This document shows positions 48,874 through 59,154 of a DNA stretch of 64,000 nucleotides, piece by piece; position 1 is the stretch's first letter, and every line of letters begins with the position of its first letter. A model generated the notes under the pieces. It had not been told where the DNA came from and did not search any database. It saw nothing but the letters and a program-made list of their open reading frames with translations. A program made the position numbers and the translations under genes. The DNA comes from Ramlibacter pallidus. GTDB lineage: Bacteria > Pseudomonadota > Gammaproteobacteria > Burkholderiales > Burkholderiaceae_C. The stretch spans positions 403,144-467,143 of the forward strand of contig NZ_JADDIV010000001.1 of NCBI RefSeq assembly GCF_015070875.1, given 5' to 3'.

Positions 48874-50289
48874 TCAGCGCAGCCGCGCGCGCAGCGGCAC
48901 CCCGAGCAGCGTCACGCGGCCGTCGGGACCACTGCGCCAGAGGCGTTCGTTGCCGTTGCCGTCGTCCGCCACGAACAGCACCGACGCACCAAGCCCACGG
49001 AAGCCGAGCGGCACCGCATCCCGCGTGCCTGCGGCGAGGTCCGCGACCTGGCGCGTCCCCGCGGCGGTGCCGTCGCTGGTCCACGGCTCGACGCCGCTCG
49101 CGCCGTCGGTGGCCGAGAACCACAACTGCCTGCCGATGACCGCGAAGCGCGCCGGCGAGCCGCTTGCGGTGCCGGGCTGCAGGTCCTTGACGAGGACGGT
49201 GCCGGCCGCGGTGCCGTCGCTGCGCCAGAGTTCCGCGCCGGTCGCGCCGTCGGTGGCGGAGAAATAGAGCGCGCCCTGCATCGCGACGACCGGGCTCGAG
49301 ACCGAACCGCCAGGTCCCACGTGGATGTCCTTCACCAGCTGCGTGCCGGACTCGGTGCCGTCGGTGGCCCAGAGCTCGATGCCGTGCACGCCGTCGTCGG
49401 CGGCGAAGTAGAGGCGGCCACCGAGCGCGACCAGGTGCGCCGGGCGCGAGGCCCCTTCGCCCGGCCGCAGGTCGCGGACGATCCGCGTTCCTTCGGCGGT
49501 GCCGTCGCTGCGCCAGAGTTCGAGCCCGCGCGCGCCGTCGCTGGCGGCGAAGTACACCGCGTCACCCATCGCGACGAGGCCCTGCACCGCGCCGTCCTGG
49601 GTGCCGGGGCGGATGTCCTTGACCATCCGCGTGGTGGCGGGCGTGCCTTCGGTGACCCACAGCTCGTGGCCATGTTCCGGCGTGGTGGCGGTGAAGAACA
49701 TCCGGCGGCCCGCCACGGTGAGTTGCCGCACGACCGCGCGGCCGCCGGCGATGGCGGTCACGGGCGTGGTCGATTTCGCGTCGCCCTGCGTCTTCCACAG
49801 CTGGAAGCCGCCGCGGCCGTCCGCAGCGACGAAGTACAGCGCATCGCCGAACACCGTCAGCTCGCCGGGCATGGAACCCTCGGCGCCCGGACGCAGGTCC
49901 GCCACCTGCACGGTTCCAGCCGCCGTGCCGTCGGTGCGCCACAGTTCCAGGCCGCTGGCGCCGTCGGTGGCCGTGAAGTAGACGCGCCCGCGGAAAGCGG
50001 TCTGCCAGGCGGGGAACGCGCCGCGGAATCCGGGCCGGATGTCCTTGAGCATGCGCGTGCCGGCCGCGCTGCCGTCGGTGATCCACAGCTCCTGGCCGTG
50101 TACCGCGTGGAACGCCGCATAGACCATGCGGCTGCCCAGCGGCGCGAAGCCGGTCGGCGAGACGAACGCCAGCGGCTGGCGCTGCTCGGGGACAAGCTCG
50201 CGCTCAGGGTCCTGCGCGGCCGCCACGACGGGAAGGCACAACGCCAGCGCCGCAAGCGCGCGGGAAAGGAGGGAATGCAGTTTAGCCAC
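48874..50289 (-). CDS. ELWxxDGT repeat protein, exported
   Basis: A 471-residue protein with a signal peptide (MAKLHSLLSRALAALALCLP, cleaved after AAA) and about nine repeats of roughly 48 residues carrying GxELWxTDGTAAGT, for example GLELWRTDGTAAGT, GLELWRSDGTAEGT, GIELWATDGTESGT and GAELWRSDGTAAGT. The third and last repeats are worn. The pattern is that of a beta-propeller-like extracellular or periplasmic repeat protein of unknown function. Start is GTG at 50289 (GAGGTG five bases upstream); a TTG three bases earlier is possible. It overlaps the dctM stop, so it is part of the aroQ-dctQ-dctM unit. Confidence 0.85.
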   Translation of the reverse strand: MAKLHSLLSRALAALALCLPVVAAAQDPERELVPEQRQPLAFVSPTGFAPLGSRMVYAAFHAVHGQELWITDGSAAGTRMLKDIRPGFRGAFPAWQTAFRGRVYFTATDGASGLELWRTDGTAAGTVQVADLRPGAEGSMPGELTVFGDALYFVAADGRGGFQLWKTQGDAKSTTPVTAIAGGRAVVRQLTVAGRRMFFTATTPEHGHELWVTEGTPATTRMVKDIRPGTQDGAVQGLVAMGDAVYFAASDGARGLELWRSDGTAEGTRIVRDLRPGEGASRPAHLVALGGRLYFAADDGVHGIELWATDGTESGTQLVKDIHVGPGGSVSSPVVAMQGALYFSATDGATGAELWRSDGTAAGTVLVKDLQPGTASGSPARFAVIGRQLWFSATDGASGVEPWTSDGTAAGTRQVADLAAGTRDAVPLGFRGLGASVLFVADDGNGNERLWRSGPDGRVTLLGVPLRARLR

Positions 50290-51562
50290 CAAACCACCTC
50301 GCAGGGACGGTCACGAGCGGCGGGAACAGCACCATCAGGAACATGATGGCGAATTCCGCGGCCATGAAGGGAAGCACGCCGCGCGTGACGTCGTCCATCC
50401 GCATGCGGCCCACGCCCGCGACGACGTTCAGGACGACCCCCACCGGTGGCGTGATCAGGCCGATGGAATTGTTGATGATGAACATCACGCCGAAGTAGAC
50501 CGGGTCGATCCCGGCAGCAGTGACGACGGGCATCAGCACGGGCGTGAGGATCAGGATGGTCGGCGTCATGTCCATCGCCGTGCCGACCGCCATCACCAGC
50601 AGCATGATGGCCATCATCAGCAGGATCTTGTGGTCCATCACCGGCTGCAGCAGCTCCACGACCTTCGACGGCAGGTTCGCGACGGTGATGAGCCACGCAC
50701 TGACCATCGCGGCGGCCACGAGGAACATGACGAGGGCGCTCGTCTTCGCCGAGTTCACGAAGACCTGCCGCAGCGCGGCGAAGGGCAGCTCGCGGTAGAC
50801 GACGGTGGCGACGAACAGCGCGTACACCGCGGCGACCACCGCCGCTTCGGTCGGCGTGAAGACGCCCATGCGCAGGCCGACCAGGATGATCACCGGCAGC
50901 AGCAGGGCCCAGCCGGCCTCGCGGGCTGCCGCCAGGATCTCGGCAGCCGACTTGCGCGGCGGCGGCGCGATCTTCTCCTTGCGCACGAGCCACGCCCACG
51001 TGACCCAGAGCGCGCCGCCGATGAGGAGCCCCGGCACGATGGCCGCCATGAACAGCTTCATGATCGAGACGTTCGCGGCGACCCCGAAGATCACCAGGCC
51101 GATGCTCGGCGGGATCACGGGGCCGATGATCCCGGTGGCCGCGATGAGGCCGCCCGAGCGCGCCTTGTCATGGCCGGCGGAGACCATCATCGGCAGCAAC
51201 AGTGCGGTCAGCGCCGCGGCATCGGCCACTGCCGAACCGGACAAGGCGGAAAGCAGGCAGCCCGCCATGATGGTCACGTAGCCGAGACCGCCACGCACGT
51301 GCCCCACGAGCGCCATCGCCAGGTTCACGATGCGCCGCGACAGGCCGCCGGCGTTCATGATCTCGCCGGCGAGCATGAAGAAGGGCACGGCGAGCAGCGG
51401 GAAGCTGTCGGCGCCGCCGATCAGGTTCTGCGCCAGGATCTGCGCATCGAACAGGTCGAGCTGCCACATGAGCGCCACGCCGCTGGCGAGCAGGGCGAAG
51501 GCGATCGGCATGCCGATCGCGATGGCCAGCAGCAGCGAACCGAGGAACACCGCGATGGTCAT
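50282..51562 (-). CDS. dctM: TRAP transporter large permease, DctM family
   Basis: A 426-residue protein with about twelve hydrophobic segments. Family stretches are PFFMLAGEIMNAGGLSRRIV, LSALSGSAVADAAALTALLLPMM, IIGPVIPPSIGLVIFG and DMTPTILILTPVLMPV. It is the sodium-driven transport subunit. It overlaps dctQ by 4 bp and the ELWxxDGT gene by 8 bp, showing one translated unit. Confidence 0.93.
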   Translation of the reverse strand: MTIAVFLGSLLLAIAIGMPIAFALLASGVALMWQLDLFDAQILAQNLIGGADSFPLLAVPFFMLAGEIMNAGGLSRRIVNLAMALVGHVRGGLGYVTIMAGCLLSALSGSAVADAAALTALLLPMMVSAGHDKARSGGLIAATGIIGPVIPPSIGLVIFGVAANVSIMKLFMAAIVPGLLIGGALWVTWAWLVRKEKIAPPPRKSAAEILAAAREAGWALLLPVIILVGLRMGVFTPTEAAVVAAVYALFVATVVYRELPFAALRQVFVNSAKTSALVMFLVAAAMVSAWLITVANLPSKVVELLQPVMDHKILLMMAIMLLVMAVGTAMDMTPTILILTPVLMPVVTAAGIDPVYFGVMFIINNSIGLITPPVGVVLNVVAGVGRMRMDDVTRGVLPFMAAEFAIMFLMVLFPPLVTVPARWFGG

Positions 51563-52134
51563 GCGCCGCGCTCCAGTTTGCCCGCCGGCAAGTCCTGCCG
51601 CGGCGCGAGGACCTGCGCCAGCATGGCGGCTTCTTCCGACTCGCGCACTGCCACCAGCTGGTCGTCCGCCAGCCGGCCGGTCACCAGCTGCACCAGTTCG
51701 AGCACCAGCAGGAAGGCCGCACCGAGGGCGAAGACGATGGCGGCGGCGTACACCACCGCCATCGGCAGGCCCGTGACCGGTGCGGCGACGTCCCAGTTGA
51801 TCTTCGCCTGCGCGACGCTGCCCTGGAACAGCAGCCAGAGCACGTACAGCATGAGCACGTGCGTGATGCCCAGGCAGGCCTTCCTGCCCGCCGGCGGGAG
51901 GCGGCCCACCAGGGCATCGACCCCGAGATGCGCGTGTTCGCGCAGCGCCAGCAACGCGCCGAGGAACGTGATCCAGATGAACAGCCAGCGGGAGACCTCC
52001 TCGGAGAACGTGATGCCTCCGTTGAAGCCGTAGCGCAGCACCACGTTGCCGAACACCAGCACCACCATCGCGGCAAGCAGCACCGCGATCAGGGCCTCGA
52101 CGCCCGCCGCGGCGCGGGCCATCCATCGCTTCAT
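51559..52134 (-). CDS. dctQ: TRAP transporter small permease, DctQ family
   Basis: A 191-residue protein with four membrane helices and the DctQ core NVVLRYGFNGGITFSEEVSRWLFIWITFLGALLALREHAHLGVD. The C-terminal 30 residues are a hydrophilic extension. It pairs with DctM. It starts 35 bp after aroQ on the same strand. Confidence 0.92.
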   Translation of the reverse strand: MKRWMARAAAGVEALIAVLLAAMVVLVFGNVVLRYGFNGGITFSEEVSRWLFIWITFLGALLALREHAHLGVDALVGRLPPAGRKACLGITHVLMLYVLWLLFQGSVAQAKINWDVAAPVTGLPMAVVYAAAIVFALGAAFLLVLELVQLVTGRLADDQLVAVRESEEAAMLAQVLAPRQDLPAGKLERGA

Positions 52135-52168
52135 GGGGTTCCCTCCACGCGGGCCCGACCCGCGGGCA

Positions 52169-52612
52169 TCACTTCTTGTTCTCGCGGACGATCTCGACCA
52201 GCCCGCGCAGCGCGGCCAGGTAGGACTGCGGGCCGAGCCCCTGGACGGTGCCGCGCACGGCGGGGGAGATGATGGAGTGCGAGCGCCACGGCTCCCGCGC
52301 GGCGATGTTCGACATGTGCACTTCCACCACCGGGAACGGCATGGCCTTGATCGCGTCGTGCAGGGGCACGCCATGCTGCGTCAGGCCGGCCGGGTTCACC
52401 AGGGCCCCGTGCGCGTCGTCGATGTGCTCGTGCAGGAAGTCGATCAGCGCGCCTTCGTGGTTCGACTGCAGGGTCTGCACGGTGACGTCGAGTTCGAGGG
52501 CCAGCCGGCCGATGCGCGCATCGATCTCCGCCAGGGTGGTGTGGCCGTAGATGTGCGGCTCGCGGCGCCCGAACAGGTTCAGGTTCGGGCCATGCAGGAC
52601 GAGGATGTTCAT
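52169..52612 (-). CDS. aroQ: 3-dehydroquinate dehydratase, type II
   Basis: A 147-residue type II dehydroquinase with the usual motifs: MNILVLHGPNLNLFGRREPHIYG (catalytic region; the active tyrosine Y22 in HIYG), QSNHEGALIDFLH, NPAGLTQHGVPLHDAI and VEVHMSNIAAREPWRSHSIIS. It dehydrates 3-dehydroquinate to 3-dehydroshikimate. As the first gene of a TRAP operon under an IclR regulator, it looks catabolic (quinate/shikimate type) rather than biosynthetic. Confidence 0.93.
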   Translation of the reverse strand: MNILVLHGPNLNLFGRREPHIYGHTTLAEIDARIGRLALELDVTVQTLQSNHEGALIDFLHEHIDDAHGALVNPAGLTQHGVPLHDAIKAMPFPVVEVHMSNIAAREPWRSHSIISPAVRGTVQGLGPQSYLAALRGLVEIVRENKK

Positions 52613-52707
52613 TGCAGATAGGGGCTTTGGCGTGCGCCTTGCGGCGTGCCGAGGAAGGATCGCGGCTGTGGCGCCAGGGCGCCGATGGCACGCATCCTAG
52701 GATATAT

Positions 52708-52738
52708 GGAAACTGTTTCCACTATGGAAATCCCTTGC
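52708..52738 (-). promoter_or_regulatory. IclR-type operator copy B, between aroQ and iclR
   Basis: GGAAA-CTG-TTTCC (52708-52720) overlaps TTTCCA-CTA-TGGAAA (52716-52730), then TCCCTTGC. On the minus strand TTCCAT and TATATC, 17 bp apart, bracket it, so it would cover the promoter of aroQ-dctQM. The middle triplet is the reverse complement of that in copy A. A further palindrome ATCCTAGGAT lies at 52694-52703. Confidence 0.7.
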
Positions 52739-52792
52739 TGCACCGCAAACCGAGTCGATGTATCGTGGCGGCACCGAACCGCAGGGAGAGAA

Positions 52793-53575
52793 ATGGCCGC
52801 CACCTTGGAACGCGCCTTCGAGGTGCTCGAATACGTCGCGCGGCATCCGCAGGGCTGCGCGCTGTCGACCCTTGCCGCCGAACTGAACATCCCGCTCAGC
52901 GCGTCGCACCGCCTGCTCGCGGACCTGGTGCGCTGCGGCTACATCCGCCAGGACGAACGCAGCGGGCAGTACGTCCTGACCATCAAGATGGTGTCGGTCG
53001 CCCTCTCCTACCTGAGCAGCTCCGGCATCGTCGATGTGGCGCAGCCGCTGTTGGAGGAGCTCGCCACCGAGGCCCGGGAACTGGTGCGCCTGGCGGTGGT
53101 CGACGGCGACGAACTCACCTTCGTGGCCAAGGCGCAGGGCGCGACGCATGGCCTGCGCTACGACCCGGACATGGGCCTGTCGGTGGCGTTGTCCTGCAGC
53201 GCCGCCGGACATGCGTGGCTGTCGACGATGAGCGAGGACGATGCCATGGCGCTGGTGGCGAAGAAGGGCCTCGGCAAGCCGAAGGACTTCGGCCCCAACG
53301 CGCCCACGTCGATCAAGGCCGTGATGACGCACGTGAAGGCCGCGCGCCAGCGCGGCTACAGCATGATCAACGAGATGTTCGCCCCGGGCATGACCGCGAT
53401 GGCCGCCCCCGTCCTGGGCGCGACCGGCGCCGCCATCGGGGTGATCACCATCGCCGGGCCGCTGGTGCGCCTGACGCCGCAGCGCATGGAAGCCCTGGGT
53501 CCCACGCTCGTGCGGACGGCGGAAGAAGTGTCGCGCGCGAGCGGCGCGTCGGCGTTGTTCAAGAAGCGGGCGTAA
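52793..53575 (+). CDS. IclR family transcriptional regulator
   Basis: A 260-residue regulator: an N-terminal winged helix (LERAFEVLEYVARHPQGCALSTLAAELNIPLSASHRLLADLV) and a C-terminal IclR effector domain (LVRLAVVDGDELTFVAKAQG to GAAIGVITIAGPLVRLTPQRM). It diverges from aroQ-dctQM, and the shared region carries operator copy B. The most likely role is control of both halves of the TRAP/PQQ/TonB cluster by an aromatic or cyclic acid effector. The ATG at 52793 follows GGGAGAG. It converges on glmS. Confidence 0.92.
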   Translation: MAATLERAFEVLEYVARHPQGCALSTLAAELNIPLSASHRLLADLVRCGYIRQDERSGQYVLTIKMVSVALSYLSSSGIVDVAQPLLEELATEARELVRLAVVDGDELTFVAKAQGATHGLRYDPDMGLSVALSCSAAGHAWLSTMSEDDAMALVAKKGLGKPKDFGPNAPTSIKAVMTHVKAARQRGYSMINEMFAPGMTAMAAPVLGATGAAIGVITIAGPLVRLTPQRMEALGPTLVRTAEEVSRASGASALFKKRA

Positions 53576-53590
53576 GCCCGGGGACCGCGT

Positions 53591-53605
53591 GCCCGCGCTG
53601 CGGGC
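53591..53605. other. Short stem-loop between convergent iclR and glmS genes
   Basis: GCCCGC-GCT-GCGGGC lies in the 36-bp gap between the two stop codons. It has no T-run on either side, so it is at most a weak terminator. Confidence 0.35.
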
Positions 53606-53611
53606 CCGCCC

Positions 53612-55456
<1,845 letters not shown>

Positions 55457-55591
55457 GACGCACCTCTTGCTGATGGAATGCAGCGACTGTAGGCGCCCAA
55501 AGCCGCAAGATGCATGCGAATTTCACCGTGAGATGAACTTTTCTTTCCCGCTTTACCGAAGCTGCAATAAAATTCCGCCGTGGAGCGAGAA

Positions 55592-56083
55592 ATGGAATCC
55601 CTTGCCATCGACGGAACCGATCTGGCCCTGCTCCGGCAGCTGCAGGACGACAGCTCCCTCAGCAACCAGGACCTGGCGGGGCGCGTGCACATCTCGCCGG
55701 CGACCTGCCTGCGGCGGGTCAAGCGCCTGCGCGATGCGGGCCTGATCGAGCGCGAGATGGCGGTGCTGGCGCCCGCGCGGATCGCCGCCGCGGTGGGCCA
55801 TGGCATGGAGGCGGTCGTGGAGGTTTCGCTGGACCGGCAGGGCGCCGAGGAGCTGCAGGCCTTCGAAGAGCGCGTGATCGCCGACGACGGCGTGCAGCAG
55901 TGCTACCGCGTGTCGCCGGGGCCGGACTTCATCCTCGTGGTCTATGCACGCGACATGCCCGACTACCTGGCGCTGGCGCAGCGCCTGTTCACGAGCGACG
56001 CCAACGTGCGCAACGTCAAGGCCTTCTTCTCGGTGCGGCGCGCGAAGTTCAGGCCGCACATCCCCTTGCCGGGCCGCGGCTGA
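55592..56083 (+). CDS. Lrp/AsnC family transcriptional regulator
   Basis: A 163-residue regulator with an N-terminal helix-turn-helix (DLALLRQLQDDSSLSNQDLAGRVHISPATCLRRVKRLRDAGLI) and a RAM ligand domain (GMEAVVEVSLDRQGAEELQAFEERV). It diverges from glmS. The ATG at 55592 is preferred to an in-frame GTG 12 bp upstream because GGAGCGAG is correctly spaced for it. An AT-rich stretch at 55520-55575 may hold both promoters. Its partner metabolite is unknown. Confidence 0.9.
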   Translation: MESLAIDGTDLALLRQLQDDSSLSNQDLAGRVHISPATCLRRVKRLRDAGLIEREMAVLAPARIAAAVGHGMEAVVEVSLDRQGAEELQAFEERVIADDGVQQCYRVSPGPDFILVVYARDMPDYLALAQRLFTSDANVRNVKAFFSVRRAKFRPHIPLPGRG

Positions 56084-56086
56084 CCG

Positions 56087-57490
56087 CTACTTCTTCGGCG
56101 CCTTCCGGGGCCGCGTCCAGCCCGTGATGGTCACCTGCTTCGCGCGTGCGACGGTCAGCGCCTCGGGCGCGGTGTCCTTGCTGACCACCGAGCCGGCGCC
56201 CACCGTGCCGCCCCGTGCCACGCGCACCGGTGCCACCAGCACGCAGTTGCTGCCGACATGCACGTCGGCCTCGATGACCGTGCGGTGCTTGTTCGCGCCG
56301 TCGTAGTTCGCCGTGATGCTGCCGGCGCCGTAGTTCACGCGCTCGCCCACTTCGGCGTCGCCGAGGTAGGCCAGGTGGTTGGCCTTGGCGCCGCGCGCCA
56401 TCGTCGAGTTCTTCACCTCGACGAAATTGCCGATGTGCACCTCGGCACCGAGCTTCGCTCCCGGCCGCAGCCGCGCGAAGGGCCCGACCAGCGCACCTTC
56501 GCCGATCTCCACCCCCGCCTGCTCGCCGTCGATGTGCGTGAAGGCCTGCAGCACGACGCCGGAGCCGATGCGGGCATTGGCGATGACGCAGTTCGGGCCG
56601 ATGCGCACGTCGTCGCCGAGGGTCACGTCGCCCTCGAACACGCAGTTGACGTCGATCGCCACGTCCTGGCCGCAGCGCAGCGTGCCGCGCAGGTCGAAGC
56701 GCGCCGGGTCGGCCAGCCGCACGCCCTGCTCCATCAGCGCGCGCGCCTGCCGCAGCTGGAAGGCCCTCTCCAGCTCGGCCAGTTGCAGCGGGCTGTTGAC
56801 GCCGTCGACTTCCACCTGCTCGGACGCGCTCGCGGCGACCACTTCGCAGCCGTCCGCGGCGGCCAGCTGCACGACGTCGGTGAGGTAGTACTCGCCCTGG
56901 GCGTTGTCGTTCTTCAGCAGCGACAGCCAGCGCTTGAGGCGCGCGGCCGGCACGGCCATGAAGCCCGTGTAGACCTCGCGGATCCCACGCTGGGCGGCGC
57001 TGGCGTCCTTGTGTTCGACGATGGCGCGCACCGCGTCGCCCTCGCGCACGATGCGGCCGTAGCCGGTCGGGTCGGCCATCTCCACGGTCAGCAGGGCCAG
57101 CCGCTCGCCGCCGCACTTGTCCACCAGCGCCTGCAGCGTCTGGGGGCGCACCAGCGGGACGTCGCCGTTGAGGATGAGCGCGATGCCGTCGTCGGGCAGG
57201 ACGGGCACCGCCTGCTGCACCGCATGGCCGGTCCCCAGTTGCGGCTCCTGGCGCACGAAATCCGGCGCGGCGCGCCCGGCCGCGGCCGCGGATTCGCGCA
57301 GCCAGGCCTCGACGCCGTCCGCGCCATGGCCGGTGATCACGATGGTGCGCCGCGCCTGCAGCGCCTGCGCGGTGTCCATCACGTGCTGGATCAGCGGCCG
57401 CCCGCCCAGCCTGTGCAGGACCTTCGGCGTCCGGCTCTTCATGCGCGTGCCCTTGCCGGCCGCCATCACCACCACATCGACTGCTGTCAT
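56087..57490 (-). CDS. glmU: Bifunctional GlmU (GlcN-1-P acetyltransferase / UDP-GlcNAc pyrophosphorylase)
   Basis: A 467-residue enzyme completing UDP-GlcNAc synthesis. The N-terminal uridylyltransferase has VVVMAAGKGTRMKSRTPKVLH and QEPQLGTGHAVQQA. The C-terminal left-handed beta-helix has hexapeptide repeats and FVEVKNSTMARGAKANHLAYLGDAEVGERVNYGAG with the acetyltransferase histidine region. The start at MTAVDVVVMAAGKG is the conserved one; more upstream codons overlap the divergent lipoprotein gene. Confidence 0.96.
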   Translation of the reverse strand: MTAVDVVVMAAGKGTRMKSRTPKVLHRLGGRPLIQHVMDTAQALQARRTIVITGHGADGVEAWLRESAAAAGRAAPDFVRQEPQLGTGHAVQQAVPVLPDDGIALILNGDVPLVRPQTLQALVDKCGGERLALLTVEMADPTGYGRIVREGDAVRAIVEHKDASAAQRGIREVYTGFMAVPAARLKRWLSLLKNDNAQGEYYLTDVVQLAAADGCEVVAASASEQVEVDGVNSPLQLAELERAFQLRQARALMEQGVRLADPARFDLRGTLRCGQDVAIDVNCVFEGDVTLGDDVRIGPNCVIANARIGSGVVLQAFTHIDGEQAGVEIGEGALVGPFARLRPGAKLGAEVHIGNFVEVKNSTMARGAKANHLAYLGDAEVGERVNYGAGSITANYDGANKHRTVIEADVHVGSNCVLVAPVRVARGGTVGAGSVVSKDTAPEALTVARAKQVTITGWTRPRKAPKK

Positions 57491-57509
57491 TCGCGTACCC
57501 TTCGTGATC

Positions 57510-58391
57510 ATGATGAGATCCGTGGACCTCACCCGCATGGGCCGCATTATCCTTGGGCTCACCCTCGCGCTGGCGCTGTCGGCGTGCAGCGCCATCAAGC
57601 TGGGCTACAGCAACCTCCCCAACCTCGCCTACTGGTGGCTCGACGGTTACGTCGACTTCAGCGACGAACAGGCCCCGCTCGCGCGCGACGAACTCGCCCG
57701 GCTGCACGCCTGGCACCGGCAGCAGGAACTGCCGCAGGTGCTGGACCTGCTCGCCCGCATGGAGCAGTCGGCGGCGGGGGAGGTCAGCGCCGGCCAGGCC
57801 TGCAGCTACCTCGGCGAGGTGCAGCAGCGGCTCAAGGCGGTGCAGGAACGCGCCGAGGCGCCCGTGCTGGCGATCGCCGCCACGCTGACCGGGCGCGAGC
57901 TGCGCCACGTCCAGCGCAAGTTCCGCCGCAACAACGAGGCCTTCCAGAAGGAATGGATCCACGTGACGCGCGAGGAGCAGGTGTCCAGGCGCTTCGACAA
58001 GTCGCTCGAGCGGCTGGAGACCATCTACGGCCGGCTCGACGCCGCCCAGCGCAACCTGCTGCGCCAGCGGCTGGACCAGTCCGTCTACGATCCCGCGCGC
58101 AGCCACGCGGAAATGCAGCGCCGCCAGCAGGAACTGCTCACGGTGCTGCGGCGGGTGGCGCAACGCGGCACACCGCAGGACGAGGCGCGCACGCTCCTGC
58201 GCAGTTGGTTCGCCCGGATCGAACGGGCGCCGGATCCTGCCTATCGCGCGTACCAGGACACGTTGCGGCAGGAAGGCTGCGACACCTTCGCCGCCGTGCA
58301 CCAGGCCACGAACGCCGCGCAGCGCGAACAGGCGGTCCGCCGGCTGCGGGCGTACCAGCGCGACCTGCGCGAACTGATGGCGCAGCCGTGA
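57510..58391 (+). CDS. DUF6279-type lipoprotein
   Basis: A 293-residue lipoprotein: signal with lipobox LSAC (IILGLTLALALSAC), then SAIKLGYSNLPNLAYWWLDGYVDF, characteristic of the DUF6279 family, and a mostly helical remainder. The function is unknown; a periplasmic or outer-membrane place is predicted. Start codons at 57510, 57513 and 57537 are all possible and no ribosome site decides between them. It diverges from glmU by 19 bp, and its stop overlaps the GTG of a decayed MFS gene. Confidence 0.78.
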   Translation: MMRSVDLTRMGRIILGLTLALALSACSAIKLGYSNLPNLAYWWLDGYVDFSDEQAPLARDELARLHAWHRQQELPQVLDLLARMEQSAAGEVSAGQACSYLGEVQQRLKAVQERAEAPVLAIAATLTGRELRHVQRKFRRNNEAFQKEWIHVTREEQVSRRFDKSLERLETIYGRLDAAQRNLLRQRLDQSVYDPARSHAEMQRRQQELLTVLRRVAQRGTPQDEARTLLRSWFARIERAPDPAYRAYQDTLRQEGCDTFAAVHQATNAAQREQAVRRLRAYQRDLRELMAQP

Positions 58392-59154
58392 GGGCGGGGT
58401 CGGGCGCGGACCTGGCGCTCGTCTGGCGGCTCGGGGCCGCCACCACGCTGATCGTCGGTGCGTTCGCGATGACGGCGCCGGTGCTGGCGGTGCTGCTGCA
58501 GCAGGCCGGCGCGTCGGCGGCATGGGGGCCGCCGCGCTGTGGAACACCACCGAGGCGCTGCTCGCCGAACAGGCCCCGGTGGCGATGCGCGGCCGCGTGA
58601 TGGGGCTCTACCAGACCGCCATGGGCGCAGCGCTGGCGGCGGGGCCTTTCGTGCCGGGCGTCCTGCGTTTACAGGCGCAGGACGTGCTCTGGCTCGCCGT
58701 GCTGCTCATGGCGGGTTGCCTGCTGCTCGCGCTCACCGCGCCGGCCCAGGAGCCGGTCGCAGGGGCGCGGGCGGCGACCGGCACGTGGCAGGCGCTGCGC
58801 GCCGTGCCGTGGCTCGTGGTGATCGCCTTCGCGGGCGGTGCGTTCGAGGCCGGGCTCGGCGCGATCAGCGCGGCGCACGCCTCCGGCCAGGGCATGAGCC
58901 TGCGCGCCGCCGCCAGCGTGGCCGGCGTGATCGGCATCGGCAGCTTCCTCCTGCAGTACCCGGCCGGCTGGGCCGCCGACCGCATCCCCCTGCGGAGCGT
59001 GTTCACCGCGGCGGCGATCGGCCTGCTGTTCGCGGGCGTGGCCGTGGGCTTCGCGGGCGAAGCGCCGTGGCTGCTGCCGGGACTGGCCGGCGTCCTGGGC
59101 TTCCTGGCGCTGCTCACGCTGGTGGCGGCACGGCGTGTCGCGCCGGCGGCGTGA
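58388..59154 (+). pseudogene. MFS transporter gene with an internal deletion and frame change
   Basis: From the GTG at 58388 (overlapping the preceding stop as GTGA) one frame encodes a first membrane helix, LVWRLGAATTLIVGAFAMTAPVLAVLLQ, and then leaves the MFS pattern near 58528, running to a stop at 58600. A second frame, open from 58522 to 59154, continues as an MFS protein (EQAPVAMRGRVMGLYQTAMGAALAAGPFV and five or six more helices). Helices 2 and 3 and the signature loop are missing, so an out-of-frame deletion of roughly 70-80 codons near 58528 explains it. The downstream part has no ribosome site of note. It is probably non-functional. Confidence 0.75.

Noticed and set aside
46315..50346. 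A 1,343-codon plus-strand frame across the PQQ, ThuA, TRAP and ELWxxDGT genes
   Set aside because: It crosses four well-supported minus-strand genes and two operator or promoter regions, and shows no domain.
55457..55591. Possible glmS ribozyme or riboswitch before glmS
   Set aside because: The leader is short and lacks the ribozyme core; that ribozyme belongs mainly to Gram-positive bacteria.
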